In this document: positions 36,177 through 46,035 of the stretch, piece after piece
How the letters are laid out: every line of letters begins with the position of its first letter
Numbering within the stretch: the first letter of the stretch is position 1
Assembly: GCF_005116645.1 (NCBI RefSeq)
Contig: NZ_SWCM01000001.1
Coordinates: 62,001-126,000, forward strand
Length of the DNA stretch: 64,000 nt
Direction: 5' to 3'
From: Desulfopila sp. IMCC35006
Lineage (GTDB): Bacteria > Desulfobacterota > Desulfobulbia > Desulfobulbales > Desulfocapsaceae
Notes under the pieces: model-generated
What the model saw: only the letters and a program-made list of their open reading frames with translations
The model's database searches: none
Told to the model about the DNA's origin: nothing
Program-made: the position numbers and the translations under genes

Positions 36177-36218
36177 ATGAGCGAGAAGCAAAGACAGTCC
36201 CTGTGTATTGCCCGTTAA
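36177..36218 (+). CDS. 13-codon leader-like ORF before the cardiolipin synthase
   Basis: MSEKQRQSLCIAR, with AGGAG seven bases upstream and a TAA 13 bp before the ATG of the synthase. It has the better ribosome-binding site of the two, so it could couple translation to the gene. No homology is claimed; short length means it may be chance. Confidence 0.35.
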   Translation: MSEKQRQSLCIAR

Positions 36219-36231
36219 CCGGGATCAGACC

Positions 36232-37737
36232 ATGAATTTCCAAGAACTCTATTCAAGTTACACCCTGTATTCCGCGCTCGTACTGCTGGCTGATTTTTTT
36301 ATCCGCATTGGCCTTTCAGTCAGGGTTATCATGCGTAAACGCCCCTACGGTGTTTCCCTGGCCTGGCTGGTTGTCGTACTGGTGATTCCTTTTCTAGGCG
36401 GTTTTTTATATCTGCTTCTGGGCGAAAACCGCCTACCTGAAAGACGGAAGGAACGGGCTAAAGCGTCATACGACACCTACCTCGGCTGGCTGCAGACCCT
36501 GCAGGCAAGAACGCCGGTCTCCTGGGATAAACTCAATCTGGAATGTTTTCCTCTGCACCGCCAGGCAGAGACCCTGGTGGGCATCCCGACCATGGCCGGA
36601 AACAACCTTACCCTGATCACCCACCCTGATGAGATCCTGAGCAACATAACCGAAGCGATCCTCCACGCAACCTCCACCTGTCACATGCAGTTTTATATCT
36701 GGCAGGAGGGCGGCAGGGTGGACAAGGTTGCCGGGGCCCTTTTCAAGGCGGCAGCCAGAGGAGTAACCTGTAGAATACTCCTCGACTCCATCGGCAGCCG
36801 TGACTTCCTAAAAAGCAGGACTGCGGCTGCAATGCGCCAGGCCGGCATAAAAATTCAGGAATCACTGCCCGCCGGAATTATTAATGCACTGTTTTCCAGA
36901 ATGGATATCCGGAACCATCGAAAGCTGGTCGTAATAGATGGCCGGATCGCCTTTACCGGCAGTCAGAACATGGTGGACCCCGAGGTATTTAAGATCGATG
37001 CGGGAGTCGGGAACTGGGTCGATGTGATGGTCAAGGTCGAGGGTCCGGTCGTTGAATGCATCGCCGGCACCTTTATCAGCGACTGGGTCCTGGACACGGA
37101 TACGGACCATTTTCACTCTGAACTTTTACTGAAAGATATTGAAACTGCCGGAAGAATCTCCGATGTACACGCTAACCCCGTCGCCGGAGAATCGGCGATC
37201 CAGCTTGTCCCATCCGGGCCTGGCCTCGTGCCGGATGCGATTCACAACCTGCTGCTGACGACCATTTACGCCGCCAGACGCGAATTGATAATGACTACGC
37301 CCTATTTCATCCCCGACGAGCCGCTGCTGGTCGCCCTGAAGGCTGCCGCCCAGCGTGGGGTTACCGTTAAAATCATTATTCCCCTCAACAATGATTCCCT
37401 GCTGGTCAAGTATGCCAGCCGTGCCCGCTACCAGGAACTTACCGAATCAGGGGTACAGATTTTTCTTTTCCATGGTGGACTTCTCCATTCCAAGACGATC
37501 ACGGTGGACCATGATTTTTCTCTTTTTGGCTCAGTCAATCTGGATATGCGCAGTTTCTGGCTCAATTTCGAAGCAACTCTTTTTGTATACTGTAAAACGT
37601 TTACCGAAAAGCTCCTGGCAATTCAACAGGAGTATCTCGACCAATCGACCGAACTTGACATTGAGACCTTCTCGCAACGAGGATCCTGGGAAAAATTTAA
37701 AGAAAATTCTGTACTACTTGTCTCCCCACTGCTCTGA
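36232..37737 (+). CDS. cls: Cardiolipin synthase (phospholipase D family)
   Basis: About 501 residues (ATG 36232; a TTG eight codons earlier is possible). Two N-terminal membrane segments (about 10–28 and 38–58), then two HKD catalytic motifs: NHRKLVVIDGRIAFTGSQN and LHSKTITVDHDFSLFGSVN. Joins two phosphatidylglycerol molecules at the inner membrane. Its stop overlaps the next gene's start (TGATG), so both are coupled. Confidence 0.93.
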   Translation: MNFQELYSSYTLYSALVLLADFFIRIGLSVRVIMRKRPYGVSLAWLVVVLVIPFLGGFLYLLLGENRLPERRKERAKASYDTYLGWLQTLQARTPVSWDKLNLECFPLHRQAETLVGIPTMAGNNLTLITHPDEILSNITEAILHATSTCHMQFYIWQEGGRVDKVAGALFKAAARGVTCRILLDSIGSRDFLKSRTAAAMRQAGIKIQESLPAGIINALFSRMDIRNHRKLVVIDGRIAFTGSQNMVDPEVFKIDAGVGNWVDVMVKVEGPVVECIAGTFISDWVLDTDTDHFHSELLLKDIETAGRISDVHANPVAGESAIQLVPSGPGLVPDAIHNLLLTTIYAARRELIMTTPYFIPDEPLLVALKAAAQRGVTVKIIIPLNNDSLLVKYASRARYQELTESGVQIFLFHGGLLHSKTITVDHDFSLFGSVNLDMRSFWLNFEATLFVYCKTFTEKLLAIQQEYLDQSTELDIETFSQRGSWEKFKENSVLLVSPLL

Positions 37738-38492
37738 TGACTATTCGCATACTATTGATTTCTGATATTCACGGCAACTATCCGGCACTCAAGGCAATTG
37801 ACCAGCGCCTGAACACGTCTGGTTTTGACTACATCATCAATTCCGGCGATTCCCTGGTCTATGCCCCTTTTCCTAACGAAACGGTCAGTTGGTTAAGGGC
37901 GCATCAGGCCATTTCTATCCTCGGCAACACCGATCAAAAAGTGATCAAACTCATCTCCGGCAAAAAGATGAAGAAACCGGGAAACCCTGAAAAGAGGATC
38001 ATGTACACCACAACTGCCGAAGCACTGGATGATGCCGGCCGCAGTTACCTTCGCTCTCTGACAACCACCACCAAACTCAAGATCAAACTGCGGCATCCGG
38101 AAAAAACATCCCCAAAACACCAGGTGAAACTCGGCATCTTTCATGGCAGTCCTGCTGACCATGACGAATTTCTTTTTGTTGATACGCCAGACAGCAGATT
38201 TCTTGAGCTGGCCGGTCTGACCGATTGCCAGATCGTGGTGACGGGTCACTCCCACTCGCCGTACCACAAGACGCTGGCAAACGTTCACTTCATCAATCCC
38301 GGCTCGGTAGGCAGGATGTTCGACGGCAATCCAAGTGCGTCCTTCGCTACTCTGGAAATTAGCGAGAAAACCATCACCGTGCAACACTTCAGGATAGCCT
38401 ATGCAATCGACAAAGTTGTTATGAAAATCAGAGAAAACAATCTTCCTGAGATATACGCCACCATGTACCAACAAGGCAAAAAACTTAATTGA
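37737..38492 (+). CDS. Metallophosphoesterase (calcineurin-like, YfcE type)
   Basis: 251 residues. Metal-binding motifs LLISDIHGNYPAL, NSGDSLVY, LGNTD, and GHSHSPY with an INPGSVG end are all visible. Family members cleave phosphodiesters or phosphomonoesters; the substrate is unknown. Its ATG overlaps the cardiolipin synthase stop by one base, so it may act in lipid or envelope metabolism. It ends 12 bp before a mobile element. Confidence 0.85.
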   Translation: MTIRILLISDIHGNYPALKAIDQRLNTSGFDYIINSGDSLVYAPFPNETVSWLRAHQAISILGNTDQKVIKLISGKKMKKPGNPEKRIMYTTTAEALDDAGRSYLRSLTTTTKLKIKLRHPEKTSPKHQVKLGIFHGSPADHDEFLFVDTPDSRFLELAGLTDCQIVVTGHSHSPYHKTLANVHFINPGSVGRMFDGNPSASFATLEISEKTITVQHFRIAYAIDKVVMKIRENNLPEIYATMYQQGKKLN

Positions 38493-38504
38493 GCATTTTA
38501 TTTT

Positions 38505-38674
38505 GTGATTACCACGAAAATTCAGCTACATGGGGATATGAGGTGCCCTTTGCACGGGTGTTCCGCAGCCTGGATGGCTACGGCCAAGCCCCCAGGGATG
38601 GGTTTATGGCGTCCCGTGCAAAGGGATCCTCATATCCCTCTGGACCTTCTAAGCTGAACTTTAGAGGTAATCAC
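38505..38674. mobile_element. MITE-like palindromic element, copy 1
   Basis: 170-bp non-coding element with inverted ends (GTGATTACC... and ...GGTAATCAC), matched over about 22–25 bp with TTCAGCT/AGCTGAA nearby. Inside, GGGATATGAGG...CCCTTTGCACGGG pairs with CCCGTGCAAAGGG...CCTCATATCCC to make a long hairpin. It is flanked by ATTTTATTTT and ATTGTATTTT (9 of 10 identical), a likely target duplication. It lies between the phosphoesterase and ppk2. A second copy is at 61608. Confidence 0.85.
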
Positions 38675-38757
38675 ATTGTATTTTATGTAAAATTTTTGTT
38701 ATCGTGTTGCAACGCGCACGTTTTACATCCCCGACCATTTGCAACGAGGAGCCGACT

Positions 38758-39711
38758 ATGGCCAAAAGCAAAGCTAGCAAGAATGACAAAAACAACAAGA
38801 GTGGCAAAATTGGCAAGAATGGCAAGACTAACAAGAACGAGCTGGATCAAGTCAGACTGCTGGAAGGGACTGCTTATAAAAATATCGATAATAAAGAAGG
38901 AAGCGATAAGACCTCGATCTGGGTGAGCAACACCCATCTCTTGTATGAGATAGAACTGAAAAAACTACAGATCGAACTGATGAAACTGCAAACGACGATG
39001 AAGGCCAACGGCCAGCGAATGCTGATTATTTTTGAAGGTCGGGATGCCGCCGGCAAGGGAGGCACCATAAAAAGAGCCATCGCCAACCTCAACCCCCGAA
39101 ACACGAGGGTCGTTGCCCTGATGAAACCCAATGAGACGGAGTCAAGCCAGTGGTACTTTCAACGGTATGTCGCTCATCTTCCATCAGCCGGCGAAATAGT
39201 CATTTTTGACCGTTCCTGGTACAACCGGGCAATGGTCGAACCGGTCATGGGTTTCTGCACCGACGAGCAGAATAAACGTTTTTTAAAAGACGTACCGATG
39301 TTTGAAGAAATGCTGGTGAAAGACGGGATAATACTGTTGAAATTCTATTTTTCCGTATCAAAAGACGTGCAGAATAAACGATTCGAATCACGCAAAGTCG
39401 ATCCCTTAAAGCAATACAAGCTCTCCCCGGTCGACAATCTGGCCCAGGAATACTGGGACCAATATTCTGTGCGCAAATTTCAGATGCTCTCGGAAACCAA
39501 CCGGACCATTTCCCCCTGGACCATTATTCGCTCCAACGATAAGAAAAGGGCTCGAATCAATTGTATAAAATACATCCTGACCCAGATGGATTATGACAAG
39601 AAGCTTGGGCCTGAGGAGCTTACCCCAGACCCGGAAATTGTCATCTCAGGGATCGACGAACTGAAACATATGGAAGACAACCTGATGTCGCCGGAAAAAC
39701 TCCACGGTTGA
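38758..39711 (+). CDS. ppk2: Polyphosphate kinase 2 (PPK2 class I-like)
   Basis: 317 residues from ATG 38758 (GAGGAG upstream). A low-complexity Lys/Asn/Gly N-terminus (about 1–35) precedes the kinase: Walker A GRDAAGKGG at 94–102, Walker B-like FDRSWYNRA near 148, and the lid region after it. Uses polyphosphate to make nucleotides or the reverse. Class I is favoured by single-domain length; the nucleotide preference is unknown. The N-terminal repeat-like tail is unusual. Confidence 0.92.
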   Translation: MAKSKASKNDKNNKSGKIGKNGKTNKNELDQVRLLEGTAYKNIDNKEGSDKTSIWVSNTHLLYEIELKKLQIELMKLQTTMKANGQRMLIIFEGRDAAGKGGTIKRAIANLNPRNTRVVALMKPNETESSQWYFQRYVAHLPSAGEIVIFDRSWYNRAMVEPVMGFCTDEQNKRFLKDVPMFEEMLVKDGIILLKFYFSVSKDVQNKRFESRKVDPLKQYKLSPVDNLAQEYWDQYSVRKFQMLSETNRTISPWTIIRSNDKKRARINCIKYILTQMDYDKKLGPEELTPDPEIVISGIDELKHMEDNLMSPEKLHG

Positions 39712-39758
39712 CAGAAAGGCCTACGGCCTGTGCTGCTGTTGATCGGCCGGCTTCAGCC

Positions 39759-42311
39759 TCAGGCCTCTTTACCGCAGCATTTTTTATATTTTTTTCCTGA
39801 GCCGCAGGGGCAGGTGGCATTTCTGCCGATCTTTTCGCCATCACGCCGAACCGGCTGGGCAGCTGGTGCCTCTTCCGCTGCGCTCGCCCTGTTCAGGCGC
39901 ATCTGCTCCTGCTCATGACGCCGGCGCCGCTCCTCTTCCAGACGTTCCACGTCATCTTCACTGACGACGCGAACCCGCATGAGACTGGAGACCACTTGCG
40001 ACTTGACGGTCTCGACCATAGCGCCAAACATCTCAAATCCTTCACGTTTATACTCGTTCAAAGGATTTTTCTGGCCGTAGCCCCGCAGACCGATTCCTTC
40101 TTTCAGATAGTCCATGGACAGAAGATGATCCTTCCAATGGCTATCGACAATCTGCAGCAGGATCAGTTTCTCCAGTTGACGCTGGGTCTCGGGACCATTA
40201 ATTTCATCCTGCTCTTTGTAGGCCTGCTTGATAAAATCGAGGGTCTTTTGGGTGAAGGTGTCAAACTTCAATCCTTCCAACTCCTCTTCGGGCCACTCAG
40301 GCACATGGTGGAACAGTTCCCCCATCCGGGTCTTGAATCCCGCCCAGTCCCATTCCGCCGAATCGATACGATCCTGATAGAACTCTCCGGTGACAATATC
40401 CACCAGGTCTTCAATCATATCCTGGACGACCTCACTGACATCGGCTTTTTCGAGAACATCCCGTCGCTGCTGATAGATAAGCTCGCGCTGCTTGTTCATA
40501 ACATCGTCGTATTCCAGCAGATGCTTACGGATATCGAAGTTATGTCCCTCAACCTTGCGCTGCGCATTCTCAATAGCCCGTGAGATCATGTTATGCTCGA
40601 TGGGTTCATCCTCTTCCATACCAAGCTTATCCATGATGCCGGTGATACGGCCTGAGCCGAAAATACGCAGCAGATCATCTTCCAGAGACAGAAAAAATCG
40701 CGAAGAACCTGGATCTCCCTGCCGCCCGGATCGACCGCGCAACTGGTTGTCGATACGCCGGGATTCATGGCGTGAAGTACCAAGGATATGCAGTCCGCCA
40801 ACCTCAACGACCCCGGGTCCGAGCTTGATATCTGTTCCTCGTCCGGCCATATTCGTCGCAATTGTCACCTTGCCCAGTTGTCCGGCTCCGGCGATAATCT
40901 CCGCTTCACGCTCATGGTGTTTGGCATTTAGAACCTCATGCTCAATCTTTTCTTTTTTGAGCATATTGGAAATTTTTTCCGACACATCAATAGAAATGGT
41001 TCCGACCAGAACGGGGCGTCCGGCCTTGTGCAACTCGCTGATTTCTCGGACGACTGCCCGATATTTCGCCGCCTCATTCTTATAGATGACATCGGCATAG
41101 TCGTCGCGCACCATCGGCTGGTTGGTCGGCATGACCACGACATCGAGATTATATATTTTCTTAAATTCCGGGGCTTCCGTGTCAGCGGTACCGGTCATTC
41201 CCGCCAGTTTGTCATACATCCTGAAATAGTTCTGAAAGGTAATTGAAGCAAGAGTTTGATTTTCCTGTTCAATTTTCACTTTCTCCTTGGCTTCCAGCGC
41301 CTGGTGCAGGCCGTCGCTATACCGCCTGCCTTCCATGGTTCGACCGGTAAATTCATCAACAATGATGACCTGATTGTCGCGGACAATATAGTCGACATCG
41401 TTTTTAAAAAGGATGTGGGCCTTCAAGGCCTGATTGAGATGGTGGAGCTTTTCAATACTGGTCGGATCATAAAGGTTTTCCACTTCGAGGAGCTCTTCAC
41501 CAAGAGCGACACCTTCTTCCGTCAGGGAAACCTGTCGCGCCTTCTCATCAACGGTATAATGCTCGTCTTTCTTGAACTTCGACATGATCCGGTTGACGTT
41601 CTTGTACAGATCGGTGGAGATATCCGCCGGCCCCGAGATAATAAGCGGAGTCCGGGCTTCATCAATAAGAATGGAATCGACCTCATCAACAATGGCAAAA
41701 TTAAAGCCGCGCTGGCAAAACTCAGCCAGTTCGAACTTCATATTGTCACGCAGGTAGTCAAAGCCAAATTCGTTGTTGGTACCGTAGGTGATATCCGCCC
41801 CATATGCCGCCCGGCGCTCGGTATCATTTAAGCCATGGATAATTTTACCAAAGCTCATGCCGAGAAAGGTATACACCTTGCCCATCCACTCACTGTCGCG
41901 CGCTGCGAGATAATCATTGACGGTAACGACATGCACACCTTTACCGGTGAGGCCGTTGAGATACACCGGCAGGGTCGAGGTGAGGGTCTTCCCCTCACCT
42001 GTTTTCATCTCGGCGATCTTGCCTTGATGCAGGACTATGCCACCTACCAGCTGAACATCGTAATGACGCTCGCCAAGAACCCGTTTTGCTGCTTCACGCA
42101 CAACGGCAAAGGCCTCCGGCAACAAATCATCCAGTGGTTCACCCTGGGCAATTCGTTCCTTGAACGAAACGGTTTTTGCCGCCAATGCTGCATCGTCTAG
42201 AATCTCGATGTCCTTTTCCAGCTCGTTGACTCGCCTGACTAGCGGGTTAAGCTGTTTGAGATATCTGTCATTACTGCTGCCAAAAACCTTGGTGAGTATT
42301 TTTCCGATCAT
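39759..42311 (-). CDS. secA: Preprotein translocase ATPase SecA
   Basis: 850 residues from [11 protein letters not shown] (42311). Walker A MKTGEGKT near residue 100, [15 protein letters not shown], the PPXD and helical domains, and a C-terminal zinc motif [13 protein letters not shown] that binds SecB or phospholipid. Drives protein export through SecYEG. It is convergent with ppk2. Upstream ribosome-binding site is weak. Confidence 0.97.
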   Translation of the reverse strand: MIGKILTKVFGSSNDRYLKQLNPLVRRVNELEKDIEILDDAALAAKTVSFKERIAQGEPLDDLLPEAFAVVREAAKRVLGERHYDVQLVGGIVLHQGKIAEMKTGEGKTLTSTLPVYLNGLTGKGVHVVTVNDYLAARDSEWMGKVYTFLGMSFGKIIHGLNDTERRAAYGADITYGTNNEFGFDYLRDNMKFELAEFCQRGFNFAIVDEVDSILIDEARTPLIISGPADISTDLYKNVNRIMSKFKKDEHYTVDEKARQVSLTEEGVALGEELLEVENLYDPTSIEKLHHLNQALKAHILFKNDVDYIVRDNQVIIVDEFTGRTMEGRRYSDGLHQALEAKEKVKIEQENQTLASITFQNYFRMYDKLAGMTGTADTEAPEFKKIYNLDVVVMPTNQPMVRDDYADVIYKNEAAKYRAVVREISELHKAGRPVLVGTISIDVSEKISNMLKKEKIEHEVLNAKHHEREAEIIAGAGQLGKVTIATNMAGRGTDIKLGPGVVEVGGLHILGTSRHESRRIDNQLRGRSGRQGDPGSSRFFLSLEDDLLRIFGSGRITGIMDKLGMEEDEPIEHNMISRAIENAQRKVEGHNFDIRKHLLEYDDVMNKQRELIYQQRRDVLEKADVSEVVQDMIEDLVDIVTGEFYQDRIDSAEWDWAGFKTRMGELFHHVPEWPEEELEGLKFDTFTQKTLDFIKQAYKEQDEINGPETQRQLEKLILLQIVDSHWKDHLLSMDYLKEGIGLRGYGQKNPLNEYKREGFEMFGAMVETVKSQVVSSLMRVRVVSEDDVERLEEERRRRHEQEQMRLNRASAAEEAPAAQPVRRDGEKIGRNATCPCGSGKKYKKCCGKEA

Positions 42312-42443
42312 TATATTTTGCCGTTGGTAGTGGTCCGTAAAAGGTCCGTACAACCGTCTCCAGATGTTTTTTGTGAAGCCGAATTGGTAATTGCTGGTCT
42401 TCTATTATACACAGATCTTAAGGAGAGTAAAATTCAGTGCCCC

Positions 42444-42689
42444 TTATTCCGCTTTTTTAACAATTTTCTTTTCCGCCCGAAGAATGAGCGGCCCTATTTT
42501 TTTGACAGGCTCATGAGCGACTACGTCGTTTTTTTCATAGGATGGCAGCAGCAGCGACTGACCGGTCCAGACCCCAAGCAGGAACATCCACAAAAAAAGA
42601 CAAAAGACGATAACGCCAATGCCGGCTATCGCACTCCTGGTTAACTCGAATTTGAGTTTTTTTGCCTGGGTCCTGCGCTTTACTGCCAT
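42444..42689 (-). CDS. Small single-pass membrane protein after argS, lacking the usual SPOR domain
   Basis: 81 residues. Basic start AVKRRTQAKKLKFELTR, a membrane helix (about 20–44, WMFLLGVWTGQSLL), then a short periplasmic tail. In related genomes I recall a longer protein with this N-terminus and a C-terminal SPOR domain next to argS; here the frame stops about 40 residues after the helix. It follows argS by 13 bp. Confidence 0.7.
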   Translation of the reverse strand: MAVKRRTQAKKLKFELTRSAIAGIGVIVFCLFLWMFLLGVWTGQSLLLPSYEKNDVVAHEPVKKIGPLILRAEKKIVKKAE

Positions 42690-42702
42690 CCGGTATTCCC
42701 AC

Positions 42703-44361
42703 CTACATTCTCTGCGGAGCTGACAGTCCAACAATATCAAGCCCGTTTTTCAAGACCACCTGCAGTGCTTTTATCATACAGAGCCTGGCTCGACTGAGGG
42801 GAAGATCATCGGTTATTACCTTGTGTTTGTTATAATAGCTATGCAGCTGACCGGCAAGTTCCATAAGGTAAAAAATAATCTTATGCGGGGCCAGCTCCAG
42901 GGCGCTCCCTTCGATGGTAGAAGGGAAAGTCGACATAGTCTGGAGCAGTTTGAGTTCTTCCGGCTCTGTCAGGAGCCTGGCCTCGTCCGCATCATACTGC
43001 GGCTCGGCAAATCCTTTTTCCGTCGCCTGACGCAGTATAGCACAGAGACGGGCATACCCATACTGCACATAATAGACCGGGTTTTCCTGACTTTGTTTTT
43101 TAGCCAGTTCCAGGTCAAATTCCAGCTGGCTGTCCGCCTTGCGCATCATAAAGAAAAATCGAACAGGGTCGACGCCAACCTCATCCAGCAACTCATCGAC
43201 AGTAATGAAATTGGCCTTACGGGTGGACATTTTCACCTGTTTCCCATCCCGGGTCAGGGTCACGAACTGATGCAGGACGACGGTTATCTTGTCCGGATCA
43301 TAGCCCAGCGCCTTTACCCCCGCAAGAACATCCGGGACCGTGGCAATATGGTCGGAACCAAAAATATTTACCAGCCAGTCAAAATTTCGGCGAAATTTTT
43401 CCCGATGATAGGCCATATCCGGCAGCCGGTAGGTCGGCTCACCGGAGCTCTTGATGATAACCCGATCCTGTTCCTGCCCGAAAACGGTGGTTTTAAACCA
43501 CACCGCATTGTCCTGTTCGTAGACATACCCCTTGGCTTTCAGCTCGGCCACCACGTCATCGATAAGCCCGTTTTCATACAGGGAATGCTCATTATAATAA
43601 TTGTCAAAAACAATCCCCATCCGCTCGAGGGTGGAGGAAATGTCTTTAAAAATATATCGTTCGGCCTGTTCTTTGAACGGCGTGACATCGGCATGGTCTT
43701 TCAGTCCATCGCCCTGTTCGTCAATCAGCGATCTGCTGATGTCGACAATATATTCCCCCTGATAGCCATCTTCAGGAAAAGTAAATTTTTCACCGAGTAA
43801 TTCAAGGTACCTGGCACGGGTCGACTCGCCGAGAACACGCATCTGTCGACCGGCATCATTATAGTAATACTCGCGGAAAACATCATGCCCGGTGGCTTCG
43901 AGCAACCGGGCGATGGAATCGCCGAGAATCGCCTGTCGCCCATGGCCAATGCTGAGCGGCCCGGTAGGATTGGCGCTGACAAATTCAACCATTACCTTGC
44001 GTCCGGCTCCGACGCTGCTTTTCCCGAATGCGGCGCCTCGGTCAATAATCTTAGGAATCAATCGCCGCCAGACATCGTGGTCAATAAAGATATTCACAAA
44101 ACCTGGTCCGGCAATCTCCACTCGTGCGATGAGATCGGTATGGCTCGATAGTTGTTCGGCCACGAGTTGCGCAATTTGCCGGGGATTTTTCTTTTCGATC
44201 CCAGCCAGCACCAGGGCCAGGTTCGTCGAGAAATCGCCCTGCCCTTCATGTTTAGGCAGTTCTACGGTGAATTTCCCGGCGGCTTCATCTGACCACAGGC
44301 CCTCTGCAACACCATGTGCAAAACAGTCGTCAAGCACCTTTTTAACTTCTGAACGGATCAT
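42703..44361 (-). CDS. argS: Arginyl-tRNA synthetase
   Basis: Class I synthetase, 552 residues. N-terminal additional domain, HIGH-type motif SIGHG at 137–141 (ANPTGPLSIGHGRQ), the KMSKS-like VKMSTRKAN near 375, and a C-terminal anticodon-binding helical domain. 6 bp after alr on the same strand. Confidence 0.96.
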   Translation of the reverse strand: MIRSEVKKVLDDCFAHGVAEGLWSDEAAGKFTVELPKHEGQGDFSTNLALVLAGIEKKNPRQIAQLVAEQLSSHTDLIARVEIAGPGFVNIFIDHDVWRRLIPKIIDRGAAFGKSSVGAGRKVMVEFVSANPTGPLSIGHGRQAILGDSIARLLEATGHDVFREYYYNDAGRQMRVLGESTRARYLELLGEKFTFPEDGYQGEYIVDISRSLIDEQGDGLKDHADVTPFKEQAERYIFKDISSTLERMGIVFDNYYNEHSLYENGLIDDVVAELKAKGYVYEQDNAVWFKTTVFGQEQDRVIIKSSGEPTYRLPDMAYHREKFRRNFDWLVNIFGSDHIATVPDVLAGVKALGYDPDKITVVLHQFVTLTRDGKQVKMSTRKANFITVDELLDEVGVDPVRFFFMMRKADSQLEFDLELAKKQSQENPVYYVQYGYARLCAILRQATEKGFAEPQYDADEARLLTEPEELKLLQTMSTFPSTIEGSALELAPHKIIFYLMELAGQLHSYYNKHKVITDDLPLSRARLCMIKALQVVLKNGLDIVGLSAPQRM

Positions 44362-44367
44362 TGATCT

Positions 44368-45495
44368 CTACTCAATATATTGTCGTTGATTGTTATTACC
44401 CAGCAGACAGAGAACCTCATAACTGATGCTGCCCATTTCCTTTGCTATGTCATCGGCGGTGATGGTCTGCTGCCCCTGTCGTCCGAGCAGAACGACCTCA
44501 TCCCCGGCGGCAACATCTGTCAGACCGGTGACATCGATCATGCACATATTCATACAGATCCGGCCGACAACCGGTACCGGATGACCATGCACCAAGACCT
44601 TCGCCCTGTTAGACAGCAGCCTTGAAAAACCGTCCTCGTAGCCAACCGGCAGTACGGCAAGAGTTGTCTGCCGCCTGGTGCGAAAGGTGTGACCATAGCT
44701 TATTCCCCTTCCCGCCGGCACGGTTTTTACCTGGAGGATTCTCGAGGTAAAGGACATAGCCGGAATCAATGCAGTGCAGCTGGGACCCTCTCCACCGTCA
44801 GAACCGGCAGGATGATAGCCATAGAGAGCTATCCCGGCCCGTACCATATCACACCAGGTGTCGGGGAAATTAAGCACTGCTCCGGAATTGGCAATATGAC
44901 AGAGAGTTGTATATCTGTTTTTCAGTGCGCGGCAGGCGCCTGCAAACTGGGTAAAGTTTTCCCGGGTACTCTCGGCGGCGGGATTATCCGATTCCGGGAA
45001 GTGACTCATCAGCCCGTTAATCTTTATGCCCGGCAAACTGGCAACAGTATCGGCAAATGCGGGTATGTCAGGGGGGAAGATGCCCAGACGGCCCATTCCC
45101 GAATCGACTTTGATATGGATGCCGATTTCCTGTCCCAGAGCCACCGCCTGTATCGACAGAGCCTGAGCCGCAGCGTAGCTGTAGATAACCGGGGTAAGCC
45201 GATACTGAAAAAACAGACCGGCATCGATTTCCACAAAACCGATTGTCACATATATATCACCCTGTATCCCTGCCTCGCGCAGCAGAACAGCCTCGCGCAA
45301 TTCAGCAACGCCGAAGGCAGTACATCCGGCGTGACTAAAGGCTTTGGCTGCCATCACCATACCATGGCCGTAAGCATCTGCCTTCACCATGGCCATCACG
45401 GGAACCCCTGCACCTGTTTTTTGCTGGATAAAGGCGTAGTTTTTTCGCAGGGCGGAACAATTTATTTTTATGCTATTAAAGGAGTAATCGTACAT
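44368..45495 (-). CDS. alr: Alanine racemase
   Basis: Makes D-alanine for peptidoglycan. About 375 residues from ATG 45495. The PLP lysine is in MVKADAYGHG near residue 35; the catalytic Tyr side is in the C-terminal RGISYGHTF region; HIANSGAVL and GRICMNMCMIDVT are also conserved. An upstream TTG in the previous gene is possible. Follows a small membrane protein gene. Confidence 0.93.
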   Translation of the reverse strand: MYDYSFNSIKINCSALRKNYAFIQQKTGAGVPVMAMVKADAYGHGMVMAAKAFSHAGCTAFGVAELREAVLLREAGIQGDIYVTIGFVEIDAGLFFQYRLTPVIYSYAAAQALSIQAVALGQEIGIHIKVDSGMGRLGIFPPDIPAFADTVASLPGIKINGLMSHFPESDNPAAESTRENFTQFAGACRALKNRYTTLCHIANSGAVLNFPDTWCDMVRAGIALYGYHPAGSDGGEGPSCTALIPAMSFTSRILQVKTVPAGRGISYGHTFRTRRQTTLAVLPVGYEDGFSRLLSNRAKVLVHGHPVPVVGRICMNMCMIDVTGLTDVAAGDEVVLLGRQGQQTITADDIAKEMGSISYEVLCLLGNNNQRQYIE

Positions 45496-45515
45496 AACAG
45501 TAAAATGAGGGATGG

Positions 45516-45953
45516 TTACTTTCCCTGCAGCCAAGCCCTCCAGGCAAGTCTGCTGGACACCAACATTGCCCAGCCGATAGTGATATATAGAAAACCAAGA
45601 AACTTAATGGGCAGAGAAGAATTGCGCAAGATAACACCCATCCCCATCATGCACAATACCAATATCCATGTTTTAATGGAGTAGACTGCACCAAGACATG
45701 TCCCGTCTTTAAAAGTGAGGATGCGGTCGATACCCCGACGGGCAGATTTATCCAGGACAAAAACCGCTTTCAGGCTGCCGATGACGATTGCCGGAATCAC
45801 AACGACAAAGGCCTGCCACTCAGCCAGCTGGCTCAGGCGATACGTGCCTTTGGCAAGCAGCAGAACACCGATCGTCGTCCAGAGAGCAGCCGACAGCAGC
45901 AGATGGGTACGCGTAGCAACCCCCGGTTTGAAACGAGCCAGACCTTTAGTCAT
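45516..45953 (-). CDS. Multi-pass membrane protein, unknown
   Basis: 145 residues with four hydrophobic helices (about 20–38, 48–66, 90–108, 114–132), no recognised domain. Basic N-terminus; start MTKGLARFK at 45953. Conserved-looking but unnamed. Upstream of alr with a short gap. Confidence 0.55.
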   Translation of the reverse strand: MTKGLARFKPGVATRTHLLLSAALWTTIGVLLLAKGTYRLSQLAEWQAFVVVIPAIVIGSLKAVFVLDKSARRGIDRILTFKDGTCLGAVYSIKTWILVLCMMGMGVILRNSSLPIKFLGFLYITIGWAMLVSSRLAWRAWLQGK

Positions 45954-45976
45954 TTGCAATGCACCATGTACAAATA

Positions 45977-46014
45977 GAACAAGCCCATCTCCTTTGCAGG
46001 AGATGGGCTTGTTC
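45977..46014. terminator. 16-bp hairpin terminator after the ferredoxin
   Basis: GAACAAGCCCATCTCC and GGAGATGGGCTTGTTC pair perfectly around a six-base loop. It follows the ferredoxin gene on the minus strand and precedes the membrane protein, so it ends the ferredoxin transcript. Confidence 0.75.
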
Positions 46015-46035
46015 TGTTAAAAAACCAGGGGGATA

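Noticed and set aside
38489-38926. Plus-strand frame across the MITE and ppk2 start
   Set aside because: It translates the mobile element and then the ppk2 gene in another phase; not a real gene.
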